Shown piece after piece: positions 38,892 through 50,545 of a DNA stretch of 64,000 bases. This DNA comes from Sporobolomyces roseus. Lineage: Eukaryota; Basidiomycota; Microbotryomycetes; Sporidiobolales; Sporidiobolaceae. The stretch is from NCBI GenBank assembly GCA_016617785.1, contig JADILM010000008.1:186001-250000 (forward strand). The letters run 5' to 3'. The translations under genes and the position numbers were made by a program. A model generated the notes under the pieces. The model did no database searches. It was given only the letters and a program-made list of their open reading frames with translations, and had not been told where the DNA came from. Position 1 is the stretch's first letter. The number at the start of each line of letters is the position of its first letter.

Positions 38892-40068
38892 TTATTTTGC
38901 GTGATGATGGTGCTGAAACCATTCAGAGATCTTGTCAGAATCCTGTAGCGCACTGTCAGCTGCGTAAGCCGGAAAGAGTGGGAATTAGCGAACGGCACGA
39001 GCTACTGTTTTGCGCTTCTCCTGCTCGTTCGAGAATTCGACCGATACAGCTCCAACATGACCCTTTGCAGCTTGAGTCACTTCGATCGCGAATAGATGTC
39101 TGATGGTGAGGGAGAGGTCCGACGTTAGGCACCAACCTGCGAAGGACGGATGCGAAACGTCAACGGAGTTCCGCAGAAGCGCTAGACTCCTGCTTGACCT
39201 GCCATCTTTGGAGGTGAGGACGAGGTTGAAGGCTTTATCTGCCAGAGGAACCGAGCTATGAGCTTTGTTCCGTCTCGAAGTGATCCTGTTCGCCGGGAGA
39301 TGAGCAGTCTGTATGTTTGTTGAGACAGTTTCGGACCACTCACGTTCTCATCTTCGTCTTGCAGCTATCATGACATCGTACGCGGAGAAGGCTGTCGAAG
39401 CTCGCTTTATGCTTGAGTTCGTCGAGAACGAATCCGCAAGCTTGGCAAGGTTCGTCAAACATGAGTCGAGCGAGTTCCATGGGCATCCATTTGCCTTCTA
39501 AGCGAGGCAAATCAATTGATTCTTCAGAGAGTCTCCAGATCCTTGCTGAACGAGACTTGGAAGTGAGGAAACGACGGAAGGTTTTGTTGAGTCGGCTGAG
39601 GTGGAGGAGCGAAAGTGGATGAAGATGCTCGGCAACTGCAAGCGGAGAGAAGGCCGGCACAGTCAGCAAGGATATAAAGCTGTCGATGACAGCAGAAGCA
39701 CGAGGAGCAAGACGAACGAGAGCACCAAATATCTAGAGGAAGATCGAGTAAAGCTGATCGTTTCGTCTTCTTCGTATCTCCGACGATCTCGTTCTCCGCT
39801 TTCAATCTCTTTGATGCAGGCGCTAGTGCTACGGGCGGAAGTAAAGGGGGATCGAGGGGGAAGTGAAGGAACGAAGGGTCACCGAGGTCAGCGAAAGCTT
39901 TCGCAAAGACGGGGTGATTCAGCGTGACTTACATCGCTGATCAGTCATACCCTCCTCTACCTCCTTCCTCTTGTCCTGGTACGCTTCTGCTGATGTTTCG
40001 AGTGTGTTGATTGACTCGTTTTCGCTGTTTTCAATTAACCCATCCGAAGTCTCGAACGCTGTCGACAT
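38892..40068 (-). CDS. F-box protein (typical basidiomycete type)
   Basis: The start is at 40068 (MSTAFETSDGLIENS). Several exons follow: an acidic N-terminus, then KRSALLDLPLDIWCSLAEHLHPLSLLHLSRLNKTFRRFL (given here only as landmarks), IWRLSEESIDLPRLEGKWMP and LARLMFDEPCQACGF. These match the common basidiomycete F-box layout with a downstream CxxC. Later exons extend to a stop at 38892 (ISEWFQHHHHAK). Two donors are non-standard (GTTCGT near 39745). It is not close in sequence to the F-box/LRR-like family around it. Role as an SCF adaptor is inferred from the domain. Confidence 0.72.
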
Positions 40069-40212
40069 TGGTGTAGTAGCTTAGCTGAATGTTGATGAGC
40101 CTATAGCTGAAGCTCCCGAGCACGATCGAGCAGATTGAGTGAAGAGAAGCTGTTCAAGAACGTTCAAGAGGTTCAGATCAACTTTCTCACTCTTTTACTC
40201 CTCCCACCGACT

Positions 40213-41413
40213 ATGAACCCAGTCTTGAAATCAGCCAGAGCAGTCACAGAGATCAGCGAACATGTCAAGCTAGATCCAAACGGTATCAAACGAGCGGCAG
40301 AGCAGGTACGCCTTGATTCCTTCCCTTCATCTCGACAGAGCTAATCACATTCACTAACCCCTCCAAAGCTACCATAGATCCTCTCACAGATCGTTAAAGA
40401 GCCCTACACACCCTCGAACTGGGCAACTGTACCCCTTCACCCCGTTCCTTCCCTTCACACACCAGAATTTATCGCAAATTGGGTCTTCCTCGTTTCCTCC
40501 CTCAACTTCTCCTTCTGGTCCTCGCTGCCTTCAAGTGAACGATATGGAGTCAAATACAAGTCGGCCTGTGATGGGAAAGCGAAAGAAGGGGAAAGGGAAG
40601 TCACGTATACGGGTTATTTTAGTTTATTGGCGGCGTTACATCGAGCGATTGAGGAGGGAGTTGATGTGACAAATCCGCAATGGTATGGAAAGGAAGCGAG
40701 CGACGAGGAGCTCAAGAGGGTTTTCAGAAGTGACCAGGAAGAGGAAATGCCGTTGCTCGAGGAAAGGATAAAGGTTTTGCGAGAAGTAGGAGGTGTCCTC
40801 TGCGATGTAAGCCAATCTTTTCAAACGTTCCCAATCCCACGACTCACTCGTAGGGAATGAGCAGAAGTATGAGGGATCCTTCGTTCCCCTCCTTTCCTCA
40901 GCGAATCATTCAGCTCTCGATCTCGTCGACAAAGTCACTTCGCTCTTTCCCTGCTACGACGACGTCACGACCTATCCTCCACTTCCCCAACCAATCTACA
41001 TCCGAAAGCGAGCTCAAATCTTGATCGCCGAAACTTGGGCAGCATTCGAAGGGAGAGGACTTGGTCAATTCGACGATATCGCACAACTCTCCATGTTTGC
41101 CGATTACCGCGTGCCGCAAATCCTACATTCTCTCGGCACACTCAACTACGATGATCACCTCACACGGATATTGAAAGAAGGAGTTTATTTGGAGAATGGA
41201 TGCAAGGAGGAAGTCGAGATTAGGTGTGCGTCGATTATTGTTGTCGAGGAGATCAAAGAGGAGATTGAGCGGCTGGTGAAAGAGGGAGGGCATGATGCTG
41301 AGGTACCGAATGCGGTTCTGCTGGACTTCTTGCTGTGGGATTTGGCGAAAGTTGAGGAGGCGAAGGGCAGAGCTAGTTTGCCGCATCATCGAACGAGAAG
41401 TGTGTACTACTAA
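40213..41413 (+). CDS. Queuosine 5'-phosphate N-glycosylase/hydrolase (DUF2419, QNG1-type)
   Basis: Three exons (40213-40305, 40378-40792, 40854-41413) give 355 residues. The enzyme frees queuine base from queuosine 5'-monophosphate so that it can be re-used in tRNA. Seen: SARAVTEISEHVKLDPNGIKRAAEQ, NWVFLVSSLNFSFW, TGYFSLLAALHRAIEEGVDVT, EMPLLEERIKVLREVG, YEGSFVPLL, then KRAQILIAETWAAFEG, MFADYRVPQILHSLG, EVEIRCASI and LDFLLWDLAK. All are family landmarks, and the length is typical. The second donor chosen (GTGTCC at 40793) gives a 61-nt intron and is the only one tried that keeps frame; the better-looking GTAAGC at 40807 does not. Cytosolic. Confidence 0.9.
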
Positions 41414-41761
41414 AGCAATAGAGCGAGAGCCACGACGTCATCTGCCGGATCGGTAGCAACACGAGTGAGCATCGAGAGAGAACTGAATCAAAGGCTTTCA
41501 ATCCCGCGAGTCTAGGAAAGGACAGTGCAGACGGCCTAGACTAACTCTCTGACGACTCACAGGCAAGAGCGCGTCAGCGAGGAGACGAGACGAAAGACTG
41601 ATCTGTATAACCGACAATCTGCACACAAAATACACTCGAAAGAAGAATATACAAAAAAAACAAAAGTCTTGTCACTTCATCGATCATCCCGCTAGTGCAC
41701 TGACGACGATCGTGCCGCGTCCTTCACTCTCCGAGCTTCTTTTGGACCCTATCGGCGACGC
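41414..41761. other. Convergent intergenic region
   Basis: 348 bp between the ends of the queuosine-hydrolase gene and member D. An A-rich run near 41645-41665 may include poly(A) signals for one strand. No gene is seen. Confidence 0.4.
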
Positions 41762-43218
41762 CTAGATATCGTTGATTCCGTACTCGTACTCTTCCTCCTC
41801 TGAATCATAATCGTCTTCGTCTTCATACTCTTCCTGAACGTCCGTATCATAGCATTCGCCTGCTCTCTCTGCTTCCATTCGATAGATAGCCATGGAAAGA
41901 TCATCGGAATCTTCTACCCACAGACCAAAGAATGTCGAACCACCGATTTCGATCCCCAATTTCTCCAGCTTTTCCTTCAATTCCTTCACCTTCTCCTGCG
42001 AGCAAGTCTTCGTCCATTCGGGTAGAACCCAATCATCGTAATCGGCATCTTCGGGATCGTCCGGGACTTGACAATCGAGGTTATCTAGAGTCAATCTTCT
42101 GAGCTTCGTGAGATTGGGTTTAGACCGATGCGTGAAGAGGTCGAGGAGATGTTGAGCGGTAACGTCCGTTTGAGGACCGATACGGAGGTATTCGAGAGGG
42201 AGGGAACGGAGAGTGTCGCAGAAATCGACGGTGTTGAGGTAAGCGTTTCCGCCAATGGAAAGATGGGTGATGTTTGGAAAGGGAGTGAGGTAATTATCGG
42301 GAAGGGAAGAAGAAGTAGAATCGAATTCGAATTCGATCGCGAAGAGTGAGAGGTGGGTGAGGAGGTTTGGATCTGGGAGTTTTCGGAGACGATCGAGAAG
42401 ACTTGAAGCGCTGACCAGCGAGATGGATTCGAAGTGAGTGATACGAGACGCAGACTGACACCATTGGACGAAATTGTGGTCGAGCATCAAGTTGGTGTAG
42501 TATCGAACTCTGTGATTTCCCGCTTCGTCGAGCCTTTTCACTTCCAACACAATTCCGTGCATCCGAGGTTCTGACATCTCGCCATTGTGCATCTCGTCGA
42601 TCAAGTCATCCGCCTCGACAGATCGTAAGGCTTCAAAGTCGAATGTCTCGCTCCCCTCGAGCAGCTCGTCGCATCCCCTGCGAGAAGATCGAATGGCGAG
42701 CGACTGAAGACTTGGGTTGCGGCTGAAATCCTTCGGGGTAAGACAGAATCTGTCGTCGAAGTCGGAATCTACTTTGATGACGAGATCCTCGAGATTGTTG
42801 AGCGAGGCGAGAAGAGAATTGACGAATCTGCGGCGAGGAGGCGAGAGATTCTTCTGTTGCGGGTTGGAGCTGGATGAAAAGTCGAGAGTGAGGGATACAG
42901 TATATTGCTGTAGGTGTTCATTGAGGTCCATGAGATAGTAGAACTGATCGAAGTTGCGGAAAGTAAGGACGGCGTTTCGGAAGCGTTGAGATTGGTGGAA
43001 AGAGAGAAGTTGTCGATTGATCGGAGGAAGGATGTAGGTGGAAGGAAGTGCGCTGAAGATGTCCCCTAGGAGCTCATCTGGGAGATTGCAGAGGGAGGCG
43101 GAAGGGCGAGAGGAAGCGATTGACTGACTCAAAAGGAAGTGCGTGTCAATAGGAGCTCGAGGAAGGATGGAGACAGCTTAGGACTCACAGAGTACTCATG
43201 AGGCTTCTTTAAACTCAT
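41762..43218 (-). CDS. F-box/LRR-like family member D
   Basis: Ten-codon first exon (43218-43189, MSLKKPHEYS), 65-nt phase-0 intron, exon 2 (43123-41762); 463 residues. F-box-like SASLCNLPDELLGDIFSALP then PPINRQLLSFHQSQRF. Leucine-rich segments include THLSIGGNAYLNTVDFCD. C-terminal module: LPLEYLRIGPQTDVTAQHLL, LRRLTLDNLDC, DWVLPEWTKTCSQEKVKEL and LGIEIGGSTFFGLWVED, then a very acidic Asp/Glu/Tyr tail. Nearly identical over its first ~50 codons, intron and promoter to member F, 3.8 kb away, while the rest of the protein has diverged strongly. Confidence 0.78.
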
Positions 43219-43597
43219 ACTTCGAGACCTCTAGAGTGGAAGCTGAGTGAAGGAAGCGGAAGAGTCAAGCAGAAAGGGAGAGGAGAATTGGCGGGGGACT
43301 GAGCGGGCTTGAGGAATTTGATCGCAGGTGAGCAAGAGCAGTGAAACGTGATGAGCTGTTGCTATTGGCGAAGAGCCGGAGACTGGAAGGAAGAGAGAGG
43401 AAAAGAGTGTTTTCGCAACTTTTCAATTCTTCGCAAGCCAGATCCATTTCTCGCAATCAGTAGACAGCTCCAGTAGTTCCGAAAGATACACGAAGAGGGA
43501 GTTCAAGCACGTCGTTCCACTTCCAAGCGATTCCGTTCCTTCGTACGTTACATCGTTTATCAAGCAATCTCTTTCCTCCTCCAAGTTCCCTCCTCAT
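43219..43597 (-). promoter_or_regulatory. Promoter of member D (duplicated as that of member F)
   Basis: 379 bp. TTCGCAA occurs at 43412-43418 and 43430-43436, 194-212 bp before the ATG. The stretch from about 43225 to 43555 is a clear copy of 47055-47400. It also holds the 3' flank of member E. Confidence 0.55.
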
Positions 43598-45139
43598 TCA
43601 AGTCAACCAAACACTCGATTCATCCTCATCTTCTTCTTCTTCCTCTTCAGTCTCTTCTTCATATCCACAAGATCCATAACCCGACTCGTTCATCCTATCC
43701 CTCTCATCTCTCATATCAAGAATCTGTTCCGCCTCCTCCCAATCACAATGTTGTTTCCCCATAACCCACCTAATCTCATTTCCCCTATCTTGCGCATAAG
43801 CCAACGCACTCTCCCAAGCTTGTTTGTACGTCAAAGCTCCCATTGTCGAACCTTTAAAACTAATCCCTTCGACTCTTCCCGCAGCCACGAGTTCCTCCAT
43901 TCCTTTCAACGTGAATTTCCTCGTCCACTGAGGAGCGATCCAACCTGATTCTTCTGGACGAGTGAAACGACCGTCTCGAAGTGAGTAGATGTTATTGAGA
44001 ACGATCTCTTTGAGAGTCGAATGCTTCTTTTGTCCTTGAACGAGGTGCTTGAGTTCAGCTGCAGAGACGTCGGTCTTGCGACCGAAAGATAGAGTTGTGA
44101 GAGGAACTTTGCGAAGTGCGTTGTAGAAGGGAGTGCCGACACCGCAAGCAGCGCCAACGAGTTCGAGGTGAGTGAGAGAAGTGAATTTGAGGAGTTCTTT
44201 TCGAAAGTCGTGAGGTTCTGGGGAAGATGGCAGTGAGATGGTGAGCTTCTTGACGAGATGAGGAGCGATGAAAGACGAGAGAATGGAAGAAATGTTGAGT
44301 TCATGCGAGAGATCGGTGATTGAAACGACTTCAGGTCTCGATCCGATGAAGATTGTTCTGGCTGAGTTCGAGGCGGATAGCGCTCCAGAGAGTGCTATAC
44401 TCTTGACGGAAGGGTAAGCGAGCCTGAGGAAAGGGTTAGGACCTAGTTTCATCGATCGACTGTTCGATTCGAGAAGTAATTCTAGTCGTTTGATCTTTTG
44501 ACGATTGGCGATCTGGATGAGGTTTGAGACTGCGAAAGGATCGCTTCCATAGAACGACCCTGCGAGGTGAAGCTGTTGGAGGTTTGGACCGCAACGAAGC
44601 GAGTTCGTTTTGAAGAAGACCTCGACTGCTGCTCCTGAATTCGTGATGATGAGCGAGACGAGGTTCGGTAAGTTTGCGAACATTGTGTAGAGCTGATCTG
44701 ATGCCGGTCCAGCAGATTCAGAGTCCCTCCGTCCTCTCTTTCCATCGATTTCTAAAGTTTCGATCAATAATCCGAATTGAGGATTCAACGAGAGAGTACG
44801 AGCGAGTTGTCCAAATTTAGTGAGTGAATTGACCTTGACATTTCGGTACAATCCAGGATAGGACTGAGCTCTGTAGAATGGAAGAGTACGTTTATTGATG
44901 AGGGGAATCCTTTTCTTGGTGAAATCGAAGATGGATTGAAGGAGTTCGTCTGGAAGGTTATTGAATGCGTTCGAGTAGTTTGTGATGGTCTCGAGTGCAG
45001 CAGCAGGACTCGTGCTGGCGATGAGCGGGAGGGGAAGAGGATCGGACTGTTTCATGATCAACTAGTTCAGGAGAAGCGAACAGAGGCTGTAGTGTAGTGA
45101 GGTACATACAGGAAGACCAGTTCCAAGATTACTGCCCAT
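43598..45139 (-). CDS. F-box/LRR-like family member E
   Basis: Ten-codon first exon (45139-45110, MGSNLGTGLP), a 48-nt phase-0 intron, exon 2 (45061-43598); 497 residues. F-box-like AFNNLPDELLQSIFDFTKK, then PLINKRTLPFYRAQSYPGLY and NPQFGLLIETLEI. Leucine-rich segments: LVSLIITNSGAAVEVFF, LTHLELVGAACG. C-terminal module: VPLTTLSFGRKTDVSAAEL, LKEIVLNNIYS, GWIAPQWTRKFTLKGMEEL and VEGISFKGSTMGALTYKQA. The tail is acidic with a long Glu run. Closest to member J at the window end (for example TPFYNALRKVPL versus RPFYTALRKLPL). Confidence 0.78.
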
Positions 45140-45622
45140 CTTTCGAGTCAATCAGAGCAAGCGAGGCAAGAAAGTGAGGAGAAAGAGGGGAAGATGCGAG
45201 TTTCGTTCAATCTCTTGAGTCTCGTCGAACTTTTCGAAAGCGTAGAGCTTGAAGCAATATAGCACAGCTAAAGAAAGCGCTGTGCGTCTAGGATGAAGAA
45301 AAGATTCAGTTCAAACTCTCACTCGACGATTCGCAAAGATTCTTCGCTTGCTTTCAGAGTCTCGCAGTTTCTCGTTGAAAGCGTTTTCTGACCTGCAGCG
45401 ACCATACAGCGACGTACAGCGTCGATCTAACGAGCTTATCGAGAGAAGAATATAGATATTTGCAAGTGATTCGTACTGTACTGTTCAACCGGAAACCTTT
45501 GCTCTGAGCCTAATTCTCTCCACCAAACCTGACCTCCCCGTAGTACATTCCAGCCAGTGATGTTTTCAATCGCTCTGCTCATCATGGTCATTCTGAGCGT
45601 TATTTCCGCAGTGAGCCTCAAT
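45140..45622 (-). promoter_or_regulatory. Upstream region of member E and 3' flank of member F
   Basis: 483 bp. TTCGCAA lies at 45330-45336, 191 bp before the member E ATG. No gene is seen. Confidence 0.4.
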
Positions 45623-47046
45623 CTAATCCTCCTCTTCACTGTCCAACTCTCGCTCACTGACCTCTGCCTCTTCCTCCATTTCTGAATCGTAGCCCTCGCT
45701 AGCGTATCGTGAGTCCTCACGAATGTTATCTCCTTCATAAGCAACCGAATCCGTGATGTCTAAACCTCTAAAAGTTGATCCTCGAGTTTTGATTCCCAAT
45801 TCACGTAAAAAATCCCTCAATTCTTCAACCTTCAATTGACCGCACTCTTCCGTCCATTCCGGAGTGAGGAAGCTGTCTGATTCCGGTAATTCGGTGTCCT
45901 CGTTGGGGTATTCGCAATTGATGTTATCGAGAATGAGGATTTCGAGTTTGAAGAGGTTCGGCTTTGTGGTGGTCCTGAACAGGTCGATGGCGTGTTGAAT
46001 AGTGACTACAGTCTGAGGGAGGATGTGTAAGGAGACGAGGGAAAGACTTCGAAGATACTTGAAGAAGCCGACGGTGTTGACGAGAGCAGTTCCACCGATT
46101 GAGAGGTGGGTGAGATTGGGGAAACGGGCGAGGTAGTCTTCGTCGACGGTACTGAACGGAGGGATGACGTCGAACGAGAAGAGGGAGAGACGAGTGAGGA
46201 GCTGAGGATTGCGGATAAGTCGTAATCTCAAATCGTTGTAGGTGCTATGGAGAAGTGAGACAGATTGAAACTCGGTGATGAGAGTGGATTCGAGCCAGTC
46301 TACGAGGTCAGGTCCATCTGCGAAGCTCCCGGAGTTTCGAACGCAATAGTTTCCAGACTTGTTGTCTCGTTCGACTACGAGTCGATAATCGTGTACGGTG
46401 GGATCCTCGTTCGGGAGATCATCAAATCGTATAATATCTATTGATTCGATCCATCGAAGCGCCAGGATGTTGAAGACGTCAGTCTCAGGAACATCGATGT
46501 CTCTGCGAGGATGAGTCGTGAGGGTACGGATTGAGAAGATTTCGAGCTGGGGGTTTCGTTCGAAATCTTGACGCGTTGGGCGATACTCGTCGAGGCATAC
46601 ATCTGCTACATTCACTTCGACTCGCTTGAGGTGATGTAGCGAAGAAAGGAGGAAGTCGAAGTCGGAGCGGTGAGGGATCTTGTAGGGGATGTGAGGAACA
46701 GGTGGAAAGTCGAATGTTAGAGATAGTGGGAATTGTCGTATTTGCTTGTCCTGATGTATGAGGACTGCGAATCGGTGGATATTGTCAATATTGAGGAAGA
46801 CGTTTCGGAAAAGTTGTGAGCGATGGAAAGGGAGAAGTTGTCGATTGATCGGAGGAAGGATGTAGGTGGAAGGAAGTGCGCTGAAGATGTCTCCTAAGAG
46901 CTCATTTGGGAGAGTGCAGAGGGAGGCGGAAGGGCGAGAGGAAGCGATTGACTGAATCAAAGAGAAGTGCGTGTCAATAGGAGTGCAGAGGGAAAGGAGG
47001 ACGAGAGAGGACTCACAGAATGCTTATCTAGTTTCTTTGAACTCAT
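45623..47046 (-). CDS. F-box/LRR-like family member F
   Basis: Ten-codon first exon (47046-47017, MSSKKLDKHS), phase-0 intron, exon 2 (46951-45623); 452 residues. Begins SIASSRPSASLCTLPNELLG and PPINRQLLPFHRSQLFRNVF, almost the same as member D; later leucine repeats (LTHLSIGGTALVNTVGFFK) are related but diverged. C-terminal module: LVSLHILPQTVVTIQHAI, LEILILDNINC, LTPEWTEECGQLKVEEL, LGIKTRGSTFRGLDITD; acidic tail. The contrast between a near-identical 5' end and a diverged body suggests either recent gene conversion of the 5' end or fast evolution of the repeat domain. Confidence 0.78.
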
Positions 47047-47529
47047 CTTTGGAGACCTCGATAGCAGTAGTAGCTGAGTGGGTGAAGCAGAAGAGTCAAG
47101 CGAAAAAAGGAGGAGGATTGGAGGAGGACTGAGCGGGCTTGACGAGCTTGGAAGCAGACGAGCAAGAGCAGCTATTTGCCTTGAGAGATTGGCAGCTGAG
47201 AGTAGAGAACGTCAGAGTCAAAAAGGGAGAGAGAGGTAAAGAGTATTTTCGCAACTTTTCGATTCTTCGCAAGTCGCATCCCTTTCTCGCGACGAACAGA
47301 CAGCTCCAGTAGTTCCAAAAGAAAGACACACGAGGAGAGAGTTCAAGCAAGCATTTACATTCCCAAGCGATTCCGTTCCTTCGTTCGCTACTTCGCTTCG
47401 AAAATCAAGCAATCTTTATTGCTACGGAGCTCTCCCTCCCGTCCCCTTTCCCGCCCTCTCCGACTTGCAGCTCTATTTTCGGCCACTCAGTCTCGAATGA
47501 TACTGAGAGAGGCAGAAAGCGAGGGTCCA
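47047..47529 (-). promoter_or_regulatory. Promoter of member F
   Basis: 483 bp, a diverged copy of the member D promoter. TTCGCAA at 47248-47254 and 47266-47272, 202-220 bp before the ATG, in the same relative positions as in D. Also includes the 3' flank of the S9 peptidase. Confidence 0.5.
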
Positions 47530-50500
47530 TCAGTCGACGAGCTTCGTATTCGTCCATTGATCAATCCATTTGAACACTTCCTCATGCCATTTAATACAGT
47601 TCTGAGGTGTGAGGAACCCTGTACAGTATAGAATGTAGCTCAGTAGTGATCTGCTCGAGAGGAGACGAGCAGAGGATCGGACTGGGAAAGCAGGGGGGCG
47701 TACAGTGATCCGAAGTCGGGAAAATCACGAGTCGAGAAGGAATCCCTAAACGCTGAAGGCTTTGTGCGGGTCAAATGTCGCATCAGCTCTAAGGATCTCG
47801 GAACAAATCGTAGAGTCGAGAGCAGAGTGATCGACACGAGAAAGAGAGACTCACGTGTGGAATACCCCGATACTTTCGCTCTCGACCACTCGGTAATCCT
47901 TACTCCCGTCTAATTGACAGTGCTCAAATTCAGTCAAGTCTTGGAGCACAGACTGAGCGTTGGGACTAGCACTCACGAATTAACAATTCAGGAGTCCTCC
48001 ATTTCGCGATCAAGTTCTGAGGGTTAAACTTTTCGTAGTTCTCCGGTACTTGCCATGGTGTACCTCCAAAATCGTGTGTAGTGAAGTCTAGAGACGAAGT
48101 TGGGAAAGGTCAGCGAGATCCGCTGAGCGAATGAGATCGTCGAAATGAGGGTGGAGAAGGAACGAAGATAGGGAAGCAAGAAGAGACTCACAGAGTTCAT
48201 CCATTGCATACCATAGTTGAGTAGTCGAGAAGACTATTCAAAGAGGAGCAAAGAAAGGGATGATTAGAACATGTTTCTGTTCGAAGAGCTTTGTTCGAGG
48301 TCTACATACTCCCTTCGAAATTGACCAGACACTTGAACCCAAACTCTTCGTTACGTCCTTGTATACTGTTCAGCTCGTTCTCAAGTTCAGCTGATTCCTC
48401 GACGAGCTTGAATAGGTTCACCCAGAATAACACTCGGAGGAGAGAGAGAGAAAGAAAACACACATATTCTGAGCGAACCCCCCATAACTACCCTACTCAT
48501 TTCTCCCCAAAGAAACGACTCATCAGCCCTCGACTCCACCTTCTCACTCGACATGTTCGAAACAGACAGCAGAAGATACTCACACCCAATGAAGCCATTC
48601 TCTCGTTATCTATTTCCGGCCATTCCTGCAACACATGCTTCAACCCGATCCTCAAATCCTCTATAGGTGCACCTCCCCAATCCTCTTTGATACAATCTGT
48701 GAATTCCTGACCGAACCTACAATTTCTTGCCTCACCCCGTCAGCCTCTCGAGAAAAGCACAACGGCATGAAAAAGTGAAAAGGAAAAAACGTACCCTGTT
48801 GAACCAGTTCGATTGATGATTACAGTGATGTACCCTCTCGAAGCGTACAAGTTGAAGTTCCATCTCGAACACCATTCATCTGCTGCCCTATATTGAGGAC
48901 CTCCCGTACACAGGAAAGCGAGTGGATAGCTGCTCGCTTTCTCCTGCTTTGTCTCCGGCGAGCTTGAGGAATCGGAGTTTGAGGAGTGATGGCAAGGAGG
49001 AAATAATATCCATCCTTGAACTTTTCTTGTAGGGTCTGAACCGGTGAACCAGAATTCTTGACCTTTTGATAATTTCTTGTGAGCGAGTAAAGAACGAGTG
49101 AAGGTAGAAAAGAGAGACAGGGACGGGGGGGTGGTGTTGACAGTGTAGAGCTCTGAGGGAAATGTGAAGGATGAGATAGAGAGGAGTAGTCGATCGTTCC
49201 CGAGTGAATGGACGGTCGAAACCGAGTGTTCCGAAGTCAATTTCCTCGGTTCTCGTTCCTCCGAGTTGAGGACGACTTCGAATGCTTTCACCCTTCCCCC
49301 TTCGTCCGCCGTTACATAGATCTTGTCGCCTCCTCGGACCCATTCGATAGAAACAGGACTTCTATCCCATTCCTCAGTCAATCCTTGCGTCTTGCCCGTC
49401 TCCATAGAGTAAAGCATCAATCGATTTCGATCAGCTTCGTACCCATCTTCACGCTGTTCGAGCCATGCGAGTTGTTTACCATCGGGCGAGAAAGTCGGAG
49501 ATGAAGAGAGACCTTGAGAACACTCTGAAAGTTGTCGAGGCGGGGATTGAGCGTGTGAGAAGAGAGAGACGAGATAGACGTTGGCTCGAGTATGGAATGC
49601 GGGAGATAAGGAGGGAGGGACCGAGAGAAATGCGAGATGAGTTGAGGAGAGCGAGTAGGAGGAAGTGGAAGAACCAAAAGGGAGTTCCTGTGAGGGGGTA
49701 GGCTTAGATCAAGTCAGATCTCCATGTTGCCTGATAGAAGAAACCCGACCGACAAGTGGACTCCCAGCTAAAGGTGACCAAACTTTGACCTTTTCCTCTC
49801 TTCCCTCAATCTGCTCGTCCATTTCCAGCTCCCACCTTCCTCCTTTCCCCTCCTCCTTCTCGAGCTTGACATAATGTAGCTGTTCCAACTTGCCCGTATC
49901 ATCACACCAACTGTCCCATCTCCTCGCAAACAATTCATCGTAAACTTTGATATCACTCCCCTTCTTTTCCGCTTCTTTTCGAATGCGCTCCTTCTGATAC
50001 GTGAATGGAGAATAGTCGGACGGGTAGACAGGGGAAGAGAAAGCGAGGATGATTGAAGTGGGAGAGGAGGGGGATGAAGGGAGGACCTGTGTTTTCAGGT
50101 TGGAGATCCTGTTCGCCCGTCGACAACTCCTCAGTCAATCGCAGATGAATAGGACATAGTAGAAGAAAGACGCTCACGTGAGTGGTAGTATTCCAACCTT
50201 ACATTCTGGCTTCGTCTCTACATTCAAAGTCCAAACCTCAGTTCCATTCTCCTCTCTTTCATCATTCCTAATCTTGACATCCTCGAACCAAACCACTTCC
50301 TCGTCACTAATCCAGCAAACATCCATTCTCTGCAATCCCTCTTTGATCATTTCCCTTTCTCCCTCTTTCCCCTCTCCGTTCAATCTCAAGAGATACAACT
50401 CGTTTGTAGTCTGTTGTGTATCGAATGAGAATGTAGAGCAGGGCCAGATGAATGCGGAGCAAGAAGGGTTTGGATTGGGAGCATGAGGAGAAGGGAGTGA

Positions 50501-50545
50501 AAGGATATCTTGTTGAGTTATTGAGGGACCCGGTGAGAGGGTCAT
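47530..50545 (-). CDS. S9 prolyl-oligopeptidase family peptidase, dipeptidyl-peptidase 5-like
   Basis: Multi-exon. The N-terminal beta-propeller part starts MTLSPGPSITQQDILSLP at 50545. A typical catalytic domain follows: CTGGPQYRAADEWCSRWNFN, INRTGSTG, FTDCIKEDWGGAPIEDLR, and the nucleophile motif GSYGGF (Ser codon 48489-48487). Next come NIIQGRN, VFSTTQLWYAMDEL, the Asp motif HGSKDYRVVESE near 47900 and the His motif TSDHW across a splice near 47700, then IKWHEEVFKWIDQW and the stop at 47530. All three catalytic residues are present. The family removes dipeptides from peptides. No signal peptide is visible at this start, so an intracellular form is likely unless an upstream exon was missed. 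Confidence 0.85.

Noticed and set aside
40793..40853. Second frameshift, in the queuosine hydrolase
   Set aside because: The obvious GTAAGC donor (40807) breaks the frame, but a donor at 40793 gives a normal 61-nt intron and keeps all family motifs, so no lesion is needed.
48291..48710. 139-residue plus-strand open frame
   Set aside because: It is antisense to exons and introns of the S9 peptidase, including the catalytic Ser exon.
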